From Megalobrama amblycephala (lineage: Eukaryota > Chordata > Actinopteri > Cypriniformes > Xenocyprididae): a stretch of 64,000 bases of DNA. Both the position numbers and the translations under genes were made by a program. The notes under the pieces were generated by a model, which ran no database searches, was not told the DNA's origin, and was given only the letters and a program-made list of their open reading frames with translations. Location of the stretch: NCBI RefSeq assembly GCF_018812025.1, contig NC_063046.1, positions 712,328-776,327 on the forward strand, read 5' to 3'. This document shows positions 33,895 to 48,300 of this stretch, piece after piece (within the stretch, counting starts at the first letter, position 1; each line of letters begins with the position of its first letter).

Positions 33895-36800
33895 CTGCGT
33901 TACAAAGAAAACAGAACAGACAGAATTTATCATTCAGTTACCCTTCAGAATTTTGCCTAAAGCTCATCTAGTAGACAGAGGAGGGTTGTAACAGTGCAGG
34001 TTTGAACTGTTTTGAATGTTAACGCCTGTTTTACACTGCAAGCGTGAGCAGCGCGTGAGTGTAACTACACCATCACTGCAGCTGCAGAGACGCGCGAGTA
34101 TTCACACTGGAAGCATTTGTACAGCGTCACAGCAGCGGCTCGAAGCTGCATATAAAGTGAGCATTTGTTTACAAAGACAGCTATAAATTAGTTTTTATAA
34201 GATGATCATTTATAAACTTGATAGTCTTGAAAGTTTGTTAACATGGGGAGGTGTACAACATTCTCATATAAACGTAAATACATAAATAAATAAAAATAAA
34301 TAAATAAAAGCCTCATGTCATCCTGCACACAAATGAGGTAAGGTTTGTGTTTGACATCATCTGCCGCTTGCACATGTTTACAAGGGAGCAAACTCTGGTT
34401 TGATTTGGGTATGCAAGAGCTTATATTGCTGTCTGTGTAATAACTAAAATAATGTTTATATATCATATTTTCTGGCTAGTTTACTTTAGTTTTTTATAAT
34501 ACACCATACTTTAATCTAAACTGAATAATTAAAAAACTAATTTAAATGGGTAAATCTTCTATAATTATTTTTGATTCTTAATTTTCTTTTCTGTCATACT
34601 CAATTTTTTGTTAAAACACATTAGACATGCTTATTCTGGGCATTTTGAACACTTTGTGTGTGAAATTATATTTATTTTGTCCATCAAAAGTGTGCTTTCA
34701 CTTTAATTGAGCATCAGCAGCGCAGCAAAAATAAACTCGGCGCCGAAAACCCCGCTTCACTGCTGCTTACGCGATGCTCCCGAAGCCTGTGTGAATGCAT
34801 CCGTTGGTTAACATGGGCGCCGAAAAAATATGCGCTGCTCATGCTTGCAGTGTTAAACAGGCCTTAACACATTAGGATTCTCTCTCGGTGTCTGCATTCC
34901 TTCAAAGATTTAAAGTCCTTTTTATTGGGAATACAGTAGTGGCCAGAAGTGTTGACCGGATAGGATATTTGTTTTTATTGAACCTTACAAGTTGGATTAA
35001 GCCATCAAAATAAGAGGAAAATATACATATAGTTAAGGTATTTATCTGACAAAAAGAAGGCAAACTACAGCTACAGGTTTTATTTTACTATGCTAAAAAT
35101 GCATATATAAAATCAAAAATCTCACAGGTAAAAGCATACATTGACCACATTAAAATCAGTTATTAATATTTTGCTGGTTTTGTTTGCATGTGTTCATAAT
35201 TTCTTTGTGTGGATGTAATTTTTGGCCAGGCTATCATACAATTTGGCATATTTCATTGCATTATCACAAATAAAACAACTGACTCCAAGCACAAGTATTC
35301 CTGCATTGATAGCGCAGAACTTGCAGGAGTGAACACTATTTTGCGCAATATTGCATAAAAAAAACACAACTGTACTCTATCCTACAGAATTAAAAAAAAA
35401 ATACTACAGTGCAGTAATTAAAGTGAAAATACTAGTCTGAGTAAAAGATTAAAGTGCATCACTTACCTGTACTATTTATCACAATTTCAGACGTGAAGAT
35501 CTGGAAAGTTAACGAGTTGTTTTTGGCTGCTCGAACTATAGTGTTCACTATCTGGTTGCTATTGGGTAGAATGGCCTCCGCTGTAAATGTAAGATCTATG
35601 GAGTTTCGGATCATGGGCACACTCTTTGTTCTTACACCTGCATCACTGGAGAGAGGGAATGTGAATCGAAATTCATTCATTAAAACTGAGTATAATGATA
35701 AATTATAAGCTATATTCAAGAACACGGCAGCATATACATACCTGAAGTTTGTTATGGTTAAGCTACTGAATCCAGGGTATTCAGCGAAGAAAAAGGGTTC
35801 AAGCTGCAAAAAAAAGAGAGAGCTGTTTAGACTAAATTGGCAAAAGCATGTTTCCTAAAATAACCAAAAAGAAGACACATTACACCTACCCCTGTTTTTA
35901 TCATCGTTGCCTTGTTCTGAAATTCAGGTGAACTTTTATTTGAAAGAGCAGTCACAAAGGTTCCTTCAGTCAGGATTATCACTGGACTTGTCTGTGGTGA
36001 CTCTACAAATATGATTTTAAAAAATGATCACAAACTGCTGTTTTCTAGGCAAGCTAACATAGTTAATTTTTTTAGAAATTGGGCATATCAGATAACTGTA
36101 AATCATCTGTGATTTAAACTTACTAATGACAATAATAGTTTTGGTATCAACTGCCAGGTTGAAGGTTGACTTTTGAGCTGTAACTGCTTCTTTCAGAGTC
36201 TTCACAATGGCAGTGCTGCTGGGGATGGTTTCAGTTGACTTTTCATTAAACACTAACTTAACATCTGCCTGTACCCTTTGTTCTGCCCGGGTTTTGGAAA
36301 CAGATCTTTAAAACAAAACAAAAACAGCACGGTTTATAACTTGCTTCCAGATATATGAGAATATGAATGTCTGTCAAATGCATAAATGTAAGTTTAAATT
36401 ACATTCTTTAATATGTCAAGAATGTCACACAATCTGTCTGACATTGAAAGCAAGATAAAGAGTGTAAATTAAGTACTGAAGCAAACCATTAACTTACATG
36501 AAAGCAAGCACGATGGTCTTGATGAAAAGATCCCCATACTTTGTTTTGTAGACTACATCAAACTGTGAAAACAATGAGTCAGTTTTAGGAATGTTTCTAA
36601 ATATTCTATGAAACTATTACATTTCATGGATGTAGATCTTTTTTAGTGCTGCTAAAAAATATTTTTACATTCTTTGTATTAAATTAAGTTTAGATTTTTG
36701 CTTTTGAATTTTACTGTTATTTAAAAAAAAACTAAAATATATAAGCATTTAAAATCAAAACAAAAACATTTTAAAATCCATCATATCCTACAATATGTAT

Positions 36801-39800
36801 GTATTATTCTTCAGTTCTCTTGACCCTAAAGAAGATTTTGAAGAATGTGGATGGTCTGCAGTATAAAACTTACCTCAGCCTCTATCTTTGCGGCTAGGTT
36901 CTTAAATTCTGGACTTTGTTGGTCTAAAACAAATTCCACTTTAATGACAACCTGTAAGGCTACTGTTGGCTGAGGATATGCTGGTAGCGTGGTTGTGGTG
37001 GTGGGCGTTATTGTCGTTGTTGTTTGTGTGGTGGTTGGTTTGGCTGTAGTTGTGGCTGGTTTGGATAAAAAAAATAAAGTAGACAGCGTAACACTGTCAG
37101 TTTGAACTGTTTTGAATGTTAGCACATTAGCATTCTCTCTCAGTGTCAAAGCTCATAATCTGCATTCCTTCAAAGATTTGAAGTTCTTTTTATTGGGAAT
37201 ACAGTAGTGGCCAAAAGTGTTTTTAATGACCCTACAAATTGGATTAAGCCAACAAAATACTGTATGAGGAAAATATACATATAATTAATTTTATTTATCT
37301 GACAAAATTATTTGTCAAAAAAAGGCAAACTACAGCTACAGGTTTTATTTTACTATGCATATAAAATGCATATAAAACCAAAAAGCTCAAAGGTAAAAGC
37401 ATACATTGACCACAATAAAATCAGTCTTTGAGAAAATTAATTGTAAATTTCTTAGTTGGGCAAATCAGATAACTGTAAATCATCTGTGATTTGAACTTAC
37501 TAACGACAGTAATAGTGTTGGTATCAACTGCCAGGTTAAAGGTTGAGTTTTGAGCTGTAACTGCTTCTTTCAGAGTCTCCACAATGGCATTGCTGCTGGG
37601 GATGGGTTCCGTTGATGTTTCATTAAACACTAACTTAACATCTACCTGTACATCCGCCTGTACATCTGCCTTGGTTTTGGAAATGGATCTAAAACAAAAC
37701 AAAAACAGCACGGTTTATAACTTGCTTCCAGATATATGAGAATATGAATGTCTGTCAAATGCATAAATGTAAGTTTAAATGACATTCTTTAATATGTTAA
37801 GTATGTCACACAATCTGTCTGACATTGAAAGCAAGATAAAGAGTGTAAATTAAGTACTGAAGCAAACTATTAACTTACGTGAAAGCAACCACATTGGTCT
37901 TGATGAAAAGATCCCCATACTTTCCATTGTAGACTATGTTAATCTGTGAAAATAGTGAGTCAGTTTTAGGAATGTTTCTAAATATTCTATAAAACTATTA
38001 CATTTCATGGATGTAGATCTTTTTTAGTGCTAATAATTTTTTTTTACATTCTTTGTATTAAATTAAGTTTAGATTTTTGCTTTTGAATTTTACTGTTATT
38101 TAAAAAACTAAAACATATAAGCATTTAAAATCAAAACAAAAAGATTTTTAAAATCCATCATATCCTTATCTTTGAGAATGATACAATACGTATGTATTGC
38201 TCTTCAGTTCTCTTGACCCTAAAGAAGATTTTGAAGAATGTGGATGGTCTGCAGTGTAAAACTTACCTCAGCTTCTATCTTTGTGGCTAGGGTAATAAAT
38301 TCTGGACTTGTTGAATTCTGAAGCGATGGAACAAATTCCACTTTAATGACAACCTGTAAGGCTACTGTTGGCTGAGGATGTGGTTGTGTGGTGGTGGTGG
38401 TGGGCGTTATTGTTGTTGTTGTTGTTGTTTGTGTGGTGGTTGGTTTGGCTGTAGTTGTGGCTGGTTTGGATAAAAAAAATAAAGTAGACAGAGTAACACT
38501 GTCAGTTTGAACTGTTTTGAATGTTAACACATTAGTATTCTCTCTCAGTGTCAAAGCTCATAATCTGCATTCCTTCAAAGATTTAAAGTTCTTTTTATTG
38601 GGAATACAGTAGTGGCCAAAAGTATTTTTAATGACTCTACAAGTTGGATTAAGCCAACAAGATACTGTATGAGGAAAATATACGTATAATTAATTTTATT
38701 TATCTGACAAAATTATTTGTCAAAAAAGGCAAACTACAGCTACAGGTTTTATTTTACTATGCATATAAAAATGCATATAAAACCAAAAAGCTCAAAGGTA
38801 AAAGCATACATTGACCACAATAAAATCAGTCTTTGAGAAAATTAATTGTAAATTTCTTATTGGGCAAATCAGATAACTGTAAATCATCTGTGATTTGAAC
38901 TTACTAACGACAGTAATAGTGTTGGTATCAACTGCCAGGTTAAAGGTTGAGTTTTGAGCTGTAACTGCTTCTTTCAGAGTCTCCACAATGGCATTGCTGC
39001 TGGGGATGGGTTCCGTTGATGTTTCATTAAACACTAACTTAACATCTACCTGTACATCCGCCTGTACATCTGCCCTGGTTTTGGAAACATCTCTAAAACA
39101 AAACAAAAACAGCACGGTTTATAACTGCTTCCAGATATATGAGAATATGAGTGAGTGTCAAATGCATAAATGTAAGTTTATATGACATTATTTAATATGT
39201 TAAGAATGTCACACAATCTGTCTGACATTGAAAGCAAGATAAAGAGTGTAAATTAAGTACTGAAGCAAACTATTAACTTACGTGAAAGCAACCACATTGG
39301 TCTTGATGAAAAGATCCCCATACTTTGATTTGTAGACTATGTTAAACTGTGAAAATAGTGAGTCAGTTTTAGGAATGTTTCTAAATATTCTATAAAACTA
39401 TTACATTTCATGGATGTAGATCTTTTTTAGTGCTAATAAAAATAATTTTACATTCTTTGTATTAAATTAAGTTTAGATTTTTGCTTTTGAATTTTACTGT
39501 TATTTAAAAAAACAAAACATATAAGCATTTAAAATCAAAACAAAAAGATTTTTAAAATCCATCATATCCTTATCTTTGAGAATGATAATACGTATGTATT
39601 GCTCTTCAGTTCTCTTGAACCTAAAGAAGATTTTGAAGAATGTGGATGGTCTGCAGTGTAAAACTTACCTCAGCTTCTATCTTTGTGGCTAGGGTAATAA
39701 ATTCTGGACTTGTTGAATTCTGAAGCGATGGAACAAATTCCACTTTAATGACAACCTGTAAGGCTACTGTTAACTGAGGATATGGTGGTAGTGTGGTTGT

Positions 39801-42800
39801 GGTGGTGGGCGTTATTGTTGTTTGTGTGGTGGTTGGTTTGGCTGTAGTTGTGGTTGGACTGGTTGTAGTTGTGGTTGGACTGGTTGTAGTTGTAGTTGTA
39901 GTAGGACTGGTTGTGGTTGTAGTTGTAGTAGGACTGGTTGTGGTTGTAGTAGGACTGGTTGTGGTTGTAGTAGGACTGGTTGTGGTTGTAGTTGTAGTAG
40001 GATTGGTTGTAGTTGTAGTAGGACTGGTTGTAGTTGTAGTTGTAGTAGGATTGGTTGTAGTTGTAGTAGGACTGGTTGTAGTTGTAGTAGGACTGGTTGT
40101 AGTTGTAGTTGTAGTAGGACTGGTTGTGGTTGTAGTCGGAATGGTTGTGGTGGTTGAAGTAGGACTGGTTATGATTGTTACTGTTGTGTGTTTAGATAAT
40201 TTGTAGAATATAGTTAAACAAAAATAACAGTTGAAAAAAAAACTATTAATTTCCAACAAGATAAAAATAATGTATATGAGAAAATCTATAAACAACAAAA
40301 GTTTGATAACAATAAAGAATAATAAATAGTTCTGAATGACATTGTATTGAAGATATTGCTTTGACTTACCGTTTACACTGGAGATGTTAAAAGAGGTGTT
40401 ACTCTTTGTAATAATATCGGTTATCCTCACATCAATGGGTAAATGTTTACTTAAGTTTTTAAATGTTGCCTCCATAGCAGTGATGATTGATCCATGACTA
40501 CAGAAGGGACGGGAAGAGAAGGAGTCATTGTCATTTTTTTTTTTTTTTTTTTTTTGATGAGTAAGATTTAGTACAGACCATCTTATAATGTATTTGGTGA
40601 AGAGTTAATTTATGCAACTATTTTTGTTTTCTGTAGTTTTCTTGTGGTGTTATACAAGTCTGTTTGATCCTGTTATTAACAAAATATAGATGATTCACAA
40701 AAACATTTGACAGTTTCTGATATATTTTGCCTTAGTATACCAGTAGTATCTTATATTTACAAATTCTTTTTGCAAGTTTTGGAATTATCTTGTTAATTTG
40801 GAATTATCTTGTTGTTTGGAATTATCTTCTCAATAAATCTTTTCAATAAATAAGGAGCCCAACAATAGATGGTACAGTTCGCATAGAGATCTCATCTCAC
40901 CATCATTGAATCTGTCTGGGATTACAGGAAGACACAGCAATTGAGACTAAAGCTGACAGTCACAGAAGTGTCAAAGCCTTTCCAAGATCTGAAAACAACC
41001 AGCAAACTACTGTACCTGTACAGTGTTTAGTGTGACCACACTTTGCCTTCAAAACAGCTCTTTCCTAGATGTACACAGATTTTAAGGAATTTTGTAGGTA
41101 CAGTATCTTACAGAAGTGAGTACACCCCTCACATTTTTGTAAATATTTTATTATATATTTTCATGTGACAACAGTGAAGAAATGACACTTTGTACGCTTG
41201 TATAACAGTGTAAATTTGCTGTCCCCTCAAAATAACTCAACACAGCCATTAATGTCTAAACCGCTGGCCACAAATGAGTACACCCCTAAATGAAAATGTC
41301 CAAAAAAAATGGGCCCAAAGTGTCAATATTTTGTGTGGCCACCATTATTTCCCAGCACAGCCTTAACCCTCTTGGGCCCTCGAGTTCATCAGAGCTTCAC
41401 AGGTTGCCAGTGGAGTCCTCTTCCAGTCCTCCAATGATGGCTTCATGGAGCTGGTGGATGTTAAAGGCCCTGTGCTCCTCCACCTTCCATTTGAGGACGC
41501 CCCACAGATGCTCAATAGGGTTTATGTACCCTCAGCTTCTTTAGCAAGGCAGCAGTCGTCTTGGAAGTGTGTTTGAGGTCGTTATCATGTTGGAACACTC
41601 CCCTGTGGCCCAGTCTCCGAAGGGAAGGGATCTGTATCCTGATCTGCTTATTCATGGTTCTCTCAATGAACTGTAGCTCCCCAGTGCTGGCTGCACTCAT
41701 GCAGCCCCAGAACATGACACTCCCACCACCATGCTTGACTGTAGGCAAAGACACACTTGTCTTTGTACTCCTCACCTGGTTGCCGCCACACACACTTGAC
41801 ACCATCTGAACCAAATAAGTTTATCTTGGTCTCATCAGACCACAGGACATGGTTCCAGTAATCCATGTCCTTAGTCTGCTTGTCTTCAGCAAACTGTTTG
41901 CAGGCTTTTTTTGTGCATCATCTTTAGAAGAGGCTTCCGTCTGGGACGACAGCCATGCAGACCAATTTGATGCAGTGTGCAGCATATGGTCTGAGCACTG
42001 ACAGGCTGACCCCCCACCCCTTCAACCTCTGCAGCAATGCTGGCAGCACTCATACATCTATTTTCCAAACACAACCTCTGGTTATGACGCTGAGTATGTG
42101 CACTCAACTTTGGTTGATCATGGCGAGGAACCTGTCATGTTAAACCGCTGTATGGTCTTGGTCTCCATGCTGCAGCTCAGTTTTGGGGTCTTGGCAATCT
42201 TCTTATAGCCTACGCCATCTTTATGTAGAGCAACTTTTTTTTTTTTTTCTTTTTTTTTTCAGATCCTCGGAGAGTTCTTTGCCTTGAGGTGCCTTGTTGA
42301 ACTTCCAGTGACCAGTATGAAAGAGCGAGAGCAATAACACCAAATTTAACTCACCTGCTCCCCATTCACACCTGAGACCTTGTAACACTAACGAGTCACA
42401 TGACACCGGGGAAAGAAAGTGGCTAATTGGGCCCAATTTGGACATTTTTACTTAGCGTTGTACTCACTTTTGTGGCCAGCAGTTTAGATATTAATGGCTG
42501 TGTTGAATTATTTTAAGGGGACAGCAAATTTACATTGTTATACAAGTTGTACACTCACTACTTTACATTTTTTAAAGTGTCATTTCTTCAGTTTTGTCGC
42601 ATGAAAAGATATAATAAAAATATTTACAAAAATGTGAGGGGTGTACTCACTTCTGTGAGATACTGTAGGTTGTTCCAGACATCTTGGGAAGTTGCCATAG
42701 TTCTATGGATTTAGGGTTTAGCCTCAGATGCTTCTGTGTCTTCCATGTTTTCCAAACAACTGACTCAATAATGGTGTGAATAGATATCTGTGTTGTTCAT

Positions 42801-45360
42801 ACCTTCTGTTATAAAACTCCTTATTCATACAAAAATACCACTGAATCATTACAACATTTGTAATACTAATGTTTGTAAATATAAAATTGTTTATATATAT
42901 ATATATCTATATTGCTCAGAGTAAATGAGTACACCCCCTAACATTTTAAACAATATCTCAATGAACACAAAAACTATTTTCCAAAATGATGACAAGACTA
43001 AGTTTTATATAACATCTGTTTAACATATAACATGATAACATGAATGTAAGGTTAATAATATAACTTAGAGAACAAAATGTTCAGTTTTACTAAAATTAGG
43101 GTGATGCAAAAATGAGTACACTACACTGAAAGTCTCTGGAGCAAAGCTAAATTTAAGACAACAAATGTCTAATTTAACAAGAAGTCAACCAGAGGTGAGT
43201 CTAATTATTAATTACACAGGTGTCCAGCAGACAGCTGACTATAAGCTTCCCATTTTATGCTGTCGGCAATGGCACCACATGGAAGACAAATGTCACAAGA
43301 CCTGAGAAAGAAAATAATTTCTTTACACCAGAAAGGTGAAGGCTACAAGAAGATCAGAAAAACTTTTACTACAGTATTCTGACTGATAAGCAAAGTGGTT
43401 CAACAATTTAAAAAAGATGGAACTGCAACCATCTCATAGAGACGTCCAGGTCACCCACGGAAGTTAACACCTTGACAGGAGCGTCTTCTAATGAGAAGGG
43501 TTGAAGAAAATCAGCATACAAGTACACTGCATTTATCTAAAGAAGTAGAAAGCCAAACTGGCTGGTCATTCTTGAAGAATGGAAAAAGATAGATGTTGCA
43601 AAATGTCGCCAACTTGCTGTTGACATTAAAAATCATGGAGGCCATACAAAGTACTAGATGTGATAGTTTTTGTTGTGGGGTGTAATCATTTTGCATCACC
43701 CTAATTTGAGAAAAATTGAAAAATGTGTAATCTAAGTTATATTATTAACGTTACTTTCAACCTTACCTAACTTTTTTAAATAAATATATTAGACTTTTTC
43801 TAAAAAAAAAGAAAAAAAAAGAAAAAACAAATTTCAAAAATGAAATATATTCTTACTATAAGTAAAATAAATACTCACCTGAATGAAATAACTGTCAATG
43901 CAATGAAGGTATCATTGAATTCCGTTTTAAAGATTCGCGAAAACTGTGGAAAACAGTTTCACAATATCAGGATGTCATTAATTTGTTGTTACATGATATG
44001 CAGTTACTGTTTCCAAATTTCAGTGCATAGTAGCATTTACTGTAACAGGCCTTAGTTCTTGCTCCACTGTGTACTTAAACTTTCTTTGTACATCATCCAT
44101 TACAAAAGTATTTACATGTTTTTGTTTTTGTTTTTGTTTTTTTTTAATATTTGCACTTATTTTCACCTATAGTTTCTGTTGTTGTTATTTTTTTTTCCAA
44201 GGCTGAGTGACCAATGAGGGGGTTTAAATTATCAGTGTCTACATCACTTCAGTCTTCCACAATGAGCTTTACTTAGGATGGACTGATTCAGCTCTCAGCT
44301 TGGGGTGCATTTCCCCAAAGCATTGTTAGTCGACCATAGTTCGCTTTGGGAAACGCACCCCAGGTTGATAGATAGCTAAAGAGACTTCACCTGTTACTGC
44401 CTACACCTTGGGCTTTTGATGGACTTCTTGGAAAAAAATGAACCACCGCAAACTACCAGCTATGCTATGAAGCTACAAATATGACAATATGATCTGAATT
44501 TTAATTGTGTAAATTTGAATAATAGACAAGTGTCATTAAGTGGGTCTTTTAATAGGTCACAGATATTTATTTGATTTAATTTATTTTTTAGCCTACAATA
44601 TGATATTGAGCGGAAATAAATCATATCATGTAATTGTGCCTGCTATGTTACACATATCTGAATGATCATTTGTGACATTCTTGAGCTCAAAATATCAGCG
44701 AGTGTTTGAAATAGCCTAACATCCAACTTGGATTTGATTCCAATAACAGAAAGAAGCAGAAATATAGTAATTGTTATGTGTGACTTTTACGCATGCTAAT
44801 CACCTTCATACTAAATATATTTTATACTAAAACAAAGAGGCATAACAGAGACCCCCAGAGATAAATGTCTCACATGCTGAGAATTATTGCTACTCTGTAA
44901 TTGGCCTGTGCGATGTTCGACTTTTCCAAGAATCTCCACTCTTCCCTGTGAAACCTGGAAGTGGGACCTCTGACCTACTTTCAATACAATCTGAATTTCT
45001 GCGTTTTGAATTTTAGAATATTGAATTTCGTGTTTCGAATTTGTTCATGTTGAAAACGTGAAGCTGTATTCTCAAGAAGTGGATATTTGCAGTCTAAGAA
45101 TTCAGAACATTAAATGTGCTGTTTGAAAATACTTATGTAGAAAATGTCTTAATTTCAATATTGTTAAATATCAAATGTCCAGGATTCAAGTTTAAAAAAA
45201 TTAAAATTCAAAACTATATAAAATGGCACTTGTTATTCAATACTGTTAAATGATCCTTGTCTATCATTCAAATTTACACAATTCAAATTCAGATTGTATT
45301 GTCATATTTCTAACTCCATACTATACTGCATGACACACAGTGTGAAATTAAAATATAGAC

Positions 45361-45395
<35 letters not shown>

Positions 45396-48300
45396 AAAAA
45401 AACAGTGTAGTGACATTTACACCAATGCACAAATGAAATAGGACACTAATTGCACTGGTGTAAAAATAACATACATTTTTTGTCTATGTGGGGTGCAAAT
45501 AGTTTTTTACATTTACATTAGGTTGCAGAATAAAATACTTAATACATTCACATGCAAATTATTTGTTACTATTTATCTTGCTCAGTAAATTGTATGCATT
45601 AAAAATGTGTTACACTACATACCTCTTTTTCAGTTAGATTCTTTCTGTTAATAAATGCATCAGAAGATGTATTTAACAGTTGTGAATCAAAATTTTCATT
45701 GCTGGAAAAGCTAACACGAACTGATGATGTTTCAGTTGCTGCAGTTTCAGGGGTTGTAGTGTCTGTTGATGTTTGGGTTGTTGCGGTTTCAGTTGTTGTG
45801 GTGTCTGTTGATGTTTGGGTTGTTGTTGCTGTTTCAGGGGTTGTGGTGTCTGTTGATGTTTGAGTTGTTGTCGTGGTTTCAGGGGTTGTGGTGTCTGTTG
45901 ATGTTTCAGTTGTTGACCCGGTTTCAGGGGTTGTGGTGTCTGTTGATGTTGGGGTTGTTGCGGTTTCAGTTGTTGTGGTGTCTGTTGATGTTTGGGTTGT
46001 TGTTGCGGTTTCAGGGGTTGTGGTGTCTGTTGATGTTTGGGTTGTTGCGGGTTCAGGGGTTGTGGTGTCTGTTGATGTTTGAGTTGTTGTCGTGGTTTCA
46101 GGGGTTGTGGTGTCTGTTGATGTTTCAGTTGTTGACCCGGTTTCAGGGGTTGTGGTGTCTGTTGATGTTTGGGTTGTTGCGGTTTCAGTTGTTGTGATGT
46201 CTGTTGATGTTTGGGTTGTTGTTGCGGTTTCAGGGGTTGTGGTGTCTGTTGATGTTTCAGTTGTTGTTGCTGTTTCAGGGGTTGTGGTGTCTGTTGATGT
46301 TTGGGTTGTTGCGGTTTCAGTTGTTGTGGTGTCTGTTGATGTTTGGGTTGTTGTTGCGGTTTCAGGGGTTGTGGTGTCTGTTGATGTTTGGGTTGTTGCG
46401 GTTTCAGGGGTTGTGGTGTCTGTTGATGTTTGGGTTGTTGCGGTTTCAGTTGTTGTGGTGTCTGTTGATGTTTGGGTTGTTGTTGCGGTTTCCGGGGTTG
46501 TGGTGTCTGTTGATGTTTGGGTTGTTGACCCGGTTTCAGGGGTTGTGGTGTCTGTTGATGTTTGGGTTGTTGTTGCGGTTTCAGGGGTTGTGGTGTCTGT
46601 TGATGTTTCGGTTGTTGCGGTTTCAGTTGTTGTGGTGTCTGTTGATGTTTGGGTTGTTGCGGTTTCAGGGGTTGTGGTGTCTGTTGATGTTTGGGTTGTT
46701 GTTGCGGTTGCAGGGGTTGTGGTGTCTGTTGATGTTTCAGTTGTTGCGGTTTCAGGGGTTGTGGTGTCTGTTGATGTTTCAGTTGTTGACCCGGTTTCAG
46801 GGGTTGTGGTGTCTGTTGATGTTTGGGTTGTTGTTGCGGTTTCAGGGGTTGTGGTGTCTGTTGATGTTTGGGTTGTTGTTGCGGTTGCAGGGGTTGTGGT
46901 GTCTGTTGATGTTTCAGTTGTTGACCCGGTTTCAGGGGTTGTGGTGTCTGTTGATGTTTGGGTTGTTGTTGCGGTTTCAGGGGTTGTGGTGTCTGTTGAT
47001 GTTTGGGTTGTTGTTGCGGTTTCAGGGGTTGTGGTGTCTGTTGATGTTTGGGTTGTTGTTGCGGTTTCAGTTGTTGTGGTGTCTGTTGATGTTTGGGTTG
47101 TTGTTGCGGTTTCAGTTGTTGTGGTGTCTGTTGATGTTTGGGTTGTTGTTGCGGTTTCAGGGGTTGTGGTGTCTGTTGATGTTTGGGTTGTTGTTGCGGT
47201 TTCAGGGGTTGTGGTGTCTGTTGATGTTTCAGTTGTTGACCCGGTTTCAGGGGTTGTGGTGTCTGTTGATGTTTGGGTTGTTGTTGCGGTTTCAGGGGTT
47301 GTGGTGTCTGTTGATGTTTGGGTTGTTGTTGCGGTTGCAGGGGTTGTGGTGTCTGTTGATGTTTCAGTTGTTGCGGTTTCAGGGGTTGTGGTGTCTGTTG
47401 ATGTTTCAGTTGTTGACCCGGTTTCAGGGGTTGTGGTGTCTGTTGATGTTTGGGTTGTTGTTGCGGTTGCAGGGGTTGTGGTGTCTGTTGATGTTTCAGT
47501 TGTTGCGGTTTCAGGGGTTGTGGTGTCTGTTGATGTTTCAGTTGTTGACCCGGTTTCAGGGGTTGTGGTGTCTGTTGATGTTTGGGTTGTTGTTGCGGTT
47601 TCAGGGGTTGTGGTGTCTGTTGATGTTTGGGTTGTTGTTGCGGTTTCAGGGGTTGTGGTGTCTGTTGATGTTTCAGTTGTTGTGGTTTCAGGGGTTGTGG
47701 TGTCTGTTGATGTTTCAGTTGTTGACCCGGTTACAGGGGTTGTGGTGTCTGTTGATGTTTGGGTTGTTGTTGCGGTTTCAGGGGTTGTGGTGTCTGTTGA
47801 TGTTTCAGTTGTTGACCCGGTTTCAGGGGTTGTGGTGTCTGTTGATGTTTCAGTGGTTGTTGCGGTTTCAGGGGTTGTGGTGTCTGTTGATGTTTCGGTG
47901 GTTGTTGCGGTTTCAGGGGTTGTGGTGTCTGTTGATGTTTCGGTGGTTGTTGCGGTTTCAGGGGTTGTGGTGTCTGTTGATGTTTCAGTTGTTGACCCGG
48001 TTTCAGGGGTTGTGGTGTCTGTTGATGTTTGGGTTGTTGTTGCGGTTTCAGGGGTTGTGGTGTCTGTTGATGTTTGGGTTGTTGTTGCGGTTTCAGGGGT
48101 TGTGGTGTCTGTTGATGTTTCAGTTGTTGTGGTTTCAGGGGTTGTGGTGTCTGTTGATGTTTCAGTTGTTGACCCGGTTACAGGGGTTGTGGTGTCTGTT
48201 GATGTTTGGGTTGTTGTTGCGGTTTCAGGGGTTGTGGTGTCTGTTGATGTTTCAGTTGTTGACCCGGTTTCAGGGGTTGTGGTGTCTGTTGATGTTTCGG

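Larger units (their letters stand above)
40560..45600. repeat. Duplicated unit, copy 1 (10 kb-scale segmental duplication)
   Basis: Introns 5 and 6 of gene B here match introns 2 and 3 (50760-56400) almost throughout, including both Tc1-type elements, unique segments such as CATTGTTAGTC(G/A)ACCATAGTT, and splice flanks. The match extends on both sides into exons 5, 7 and 8. Confidence 0.9.

Noticed and set aside
39793..40206. Plus-strand Val-rich and Cys/Gly-rich open frames
   Set aside because: Antisense shadows of exon 8 SPTTTTT repeats; the Cys/Gly frame looks like a keratin-associated protein only by composition.
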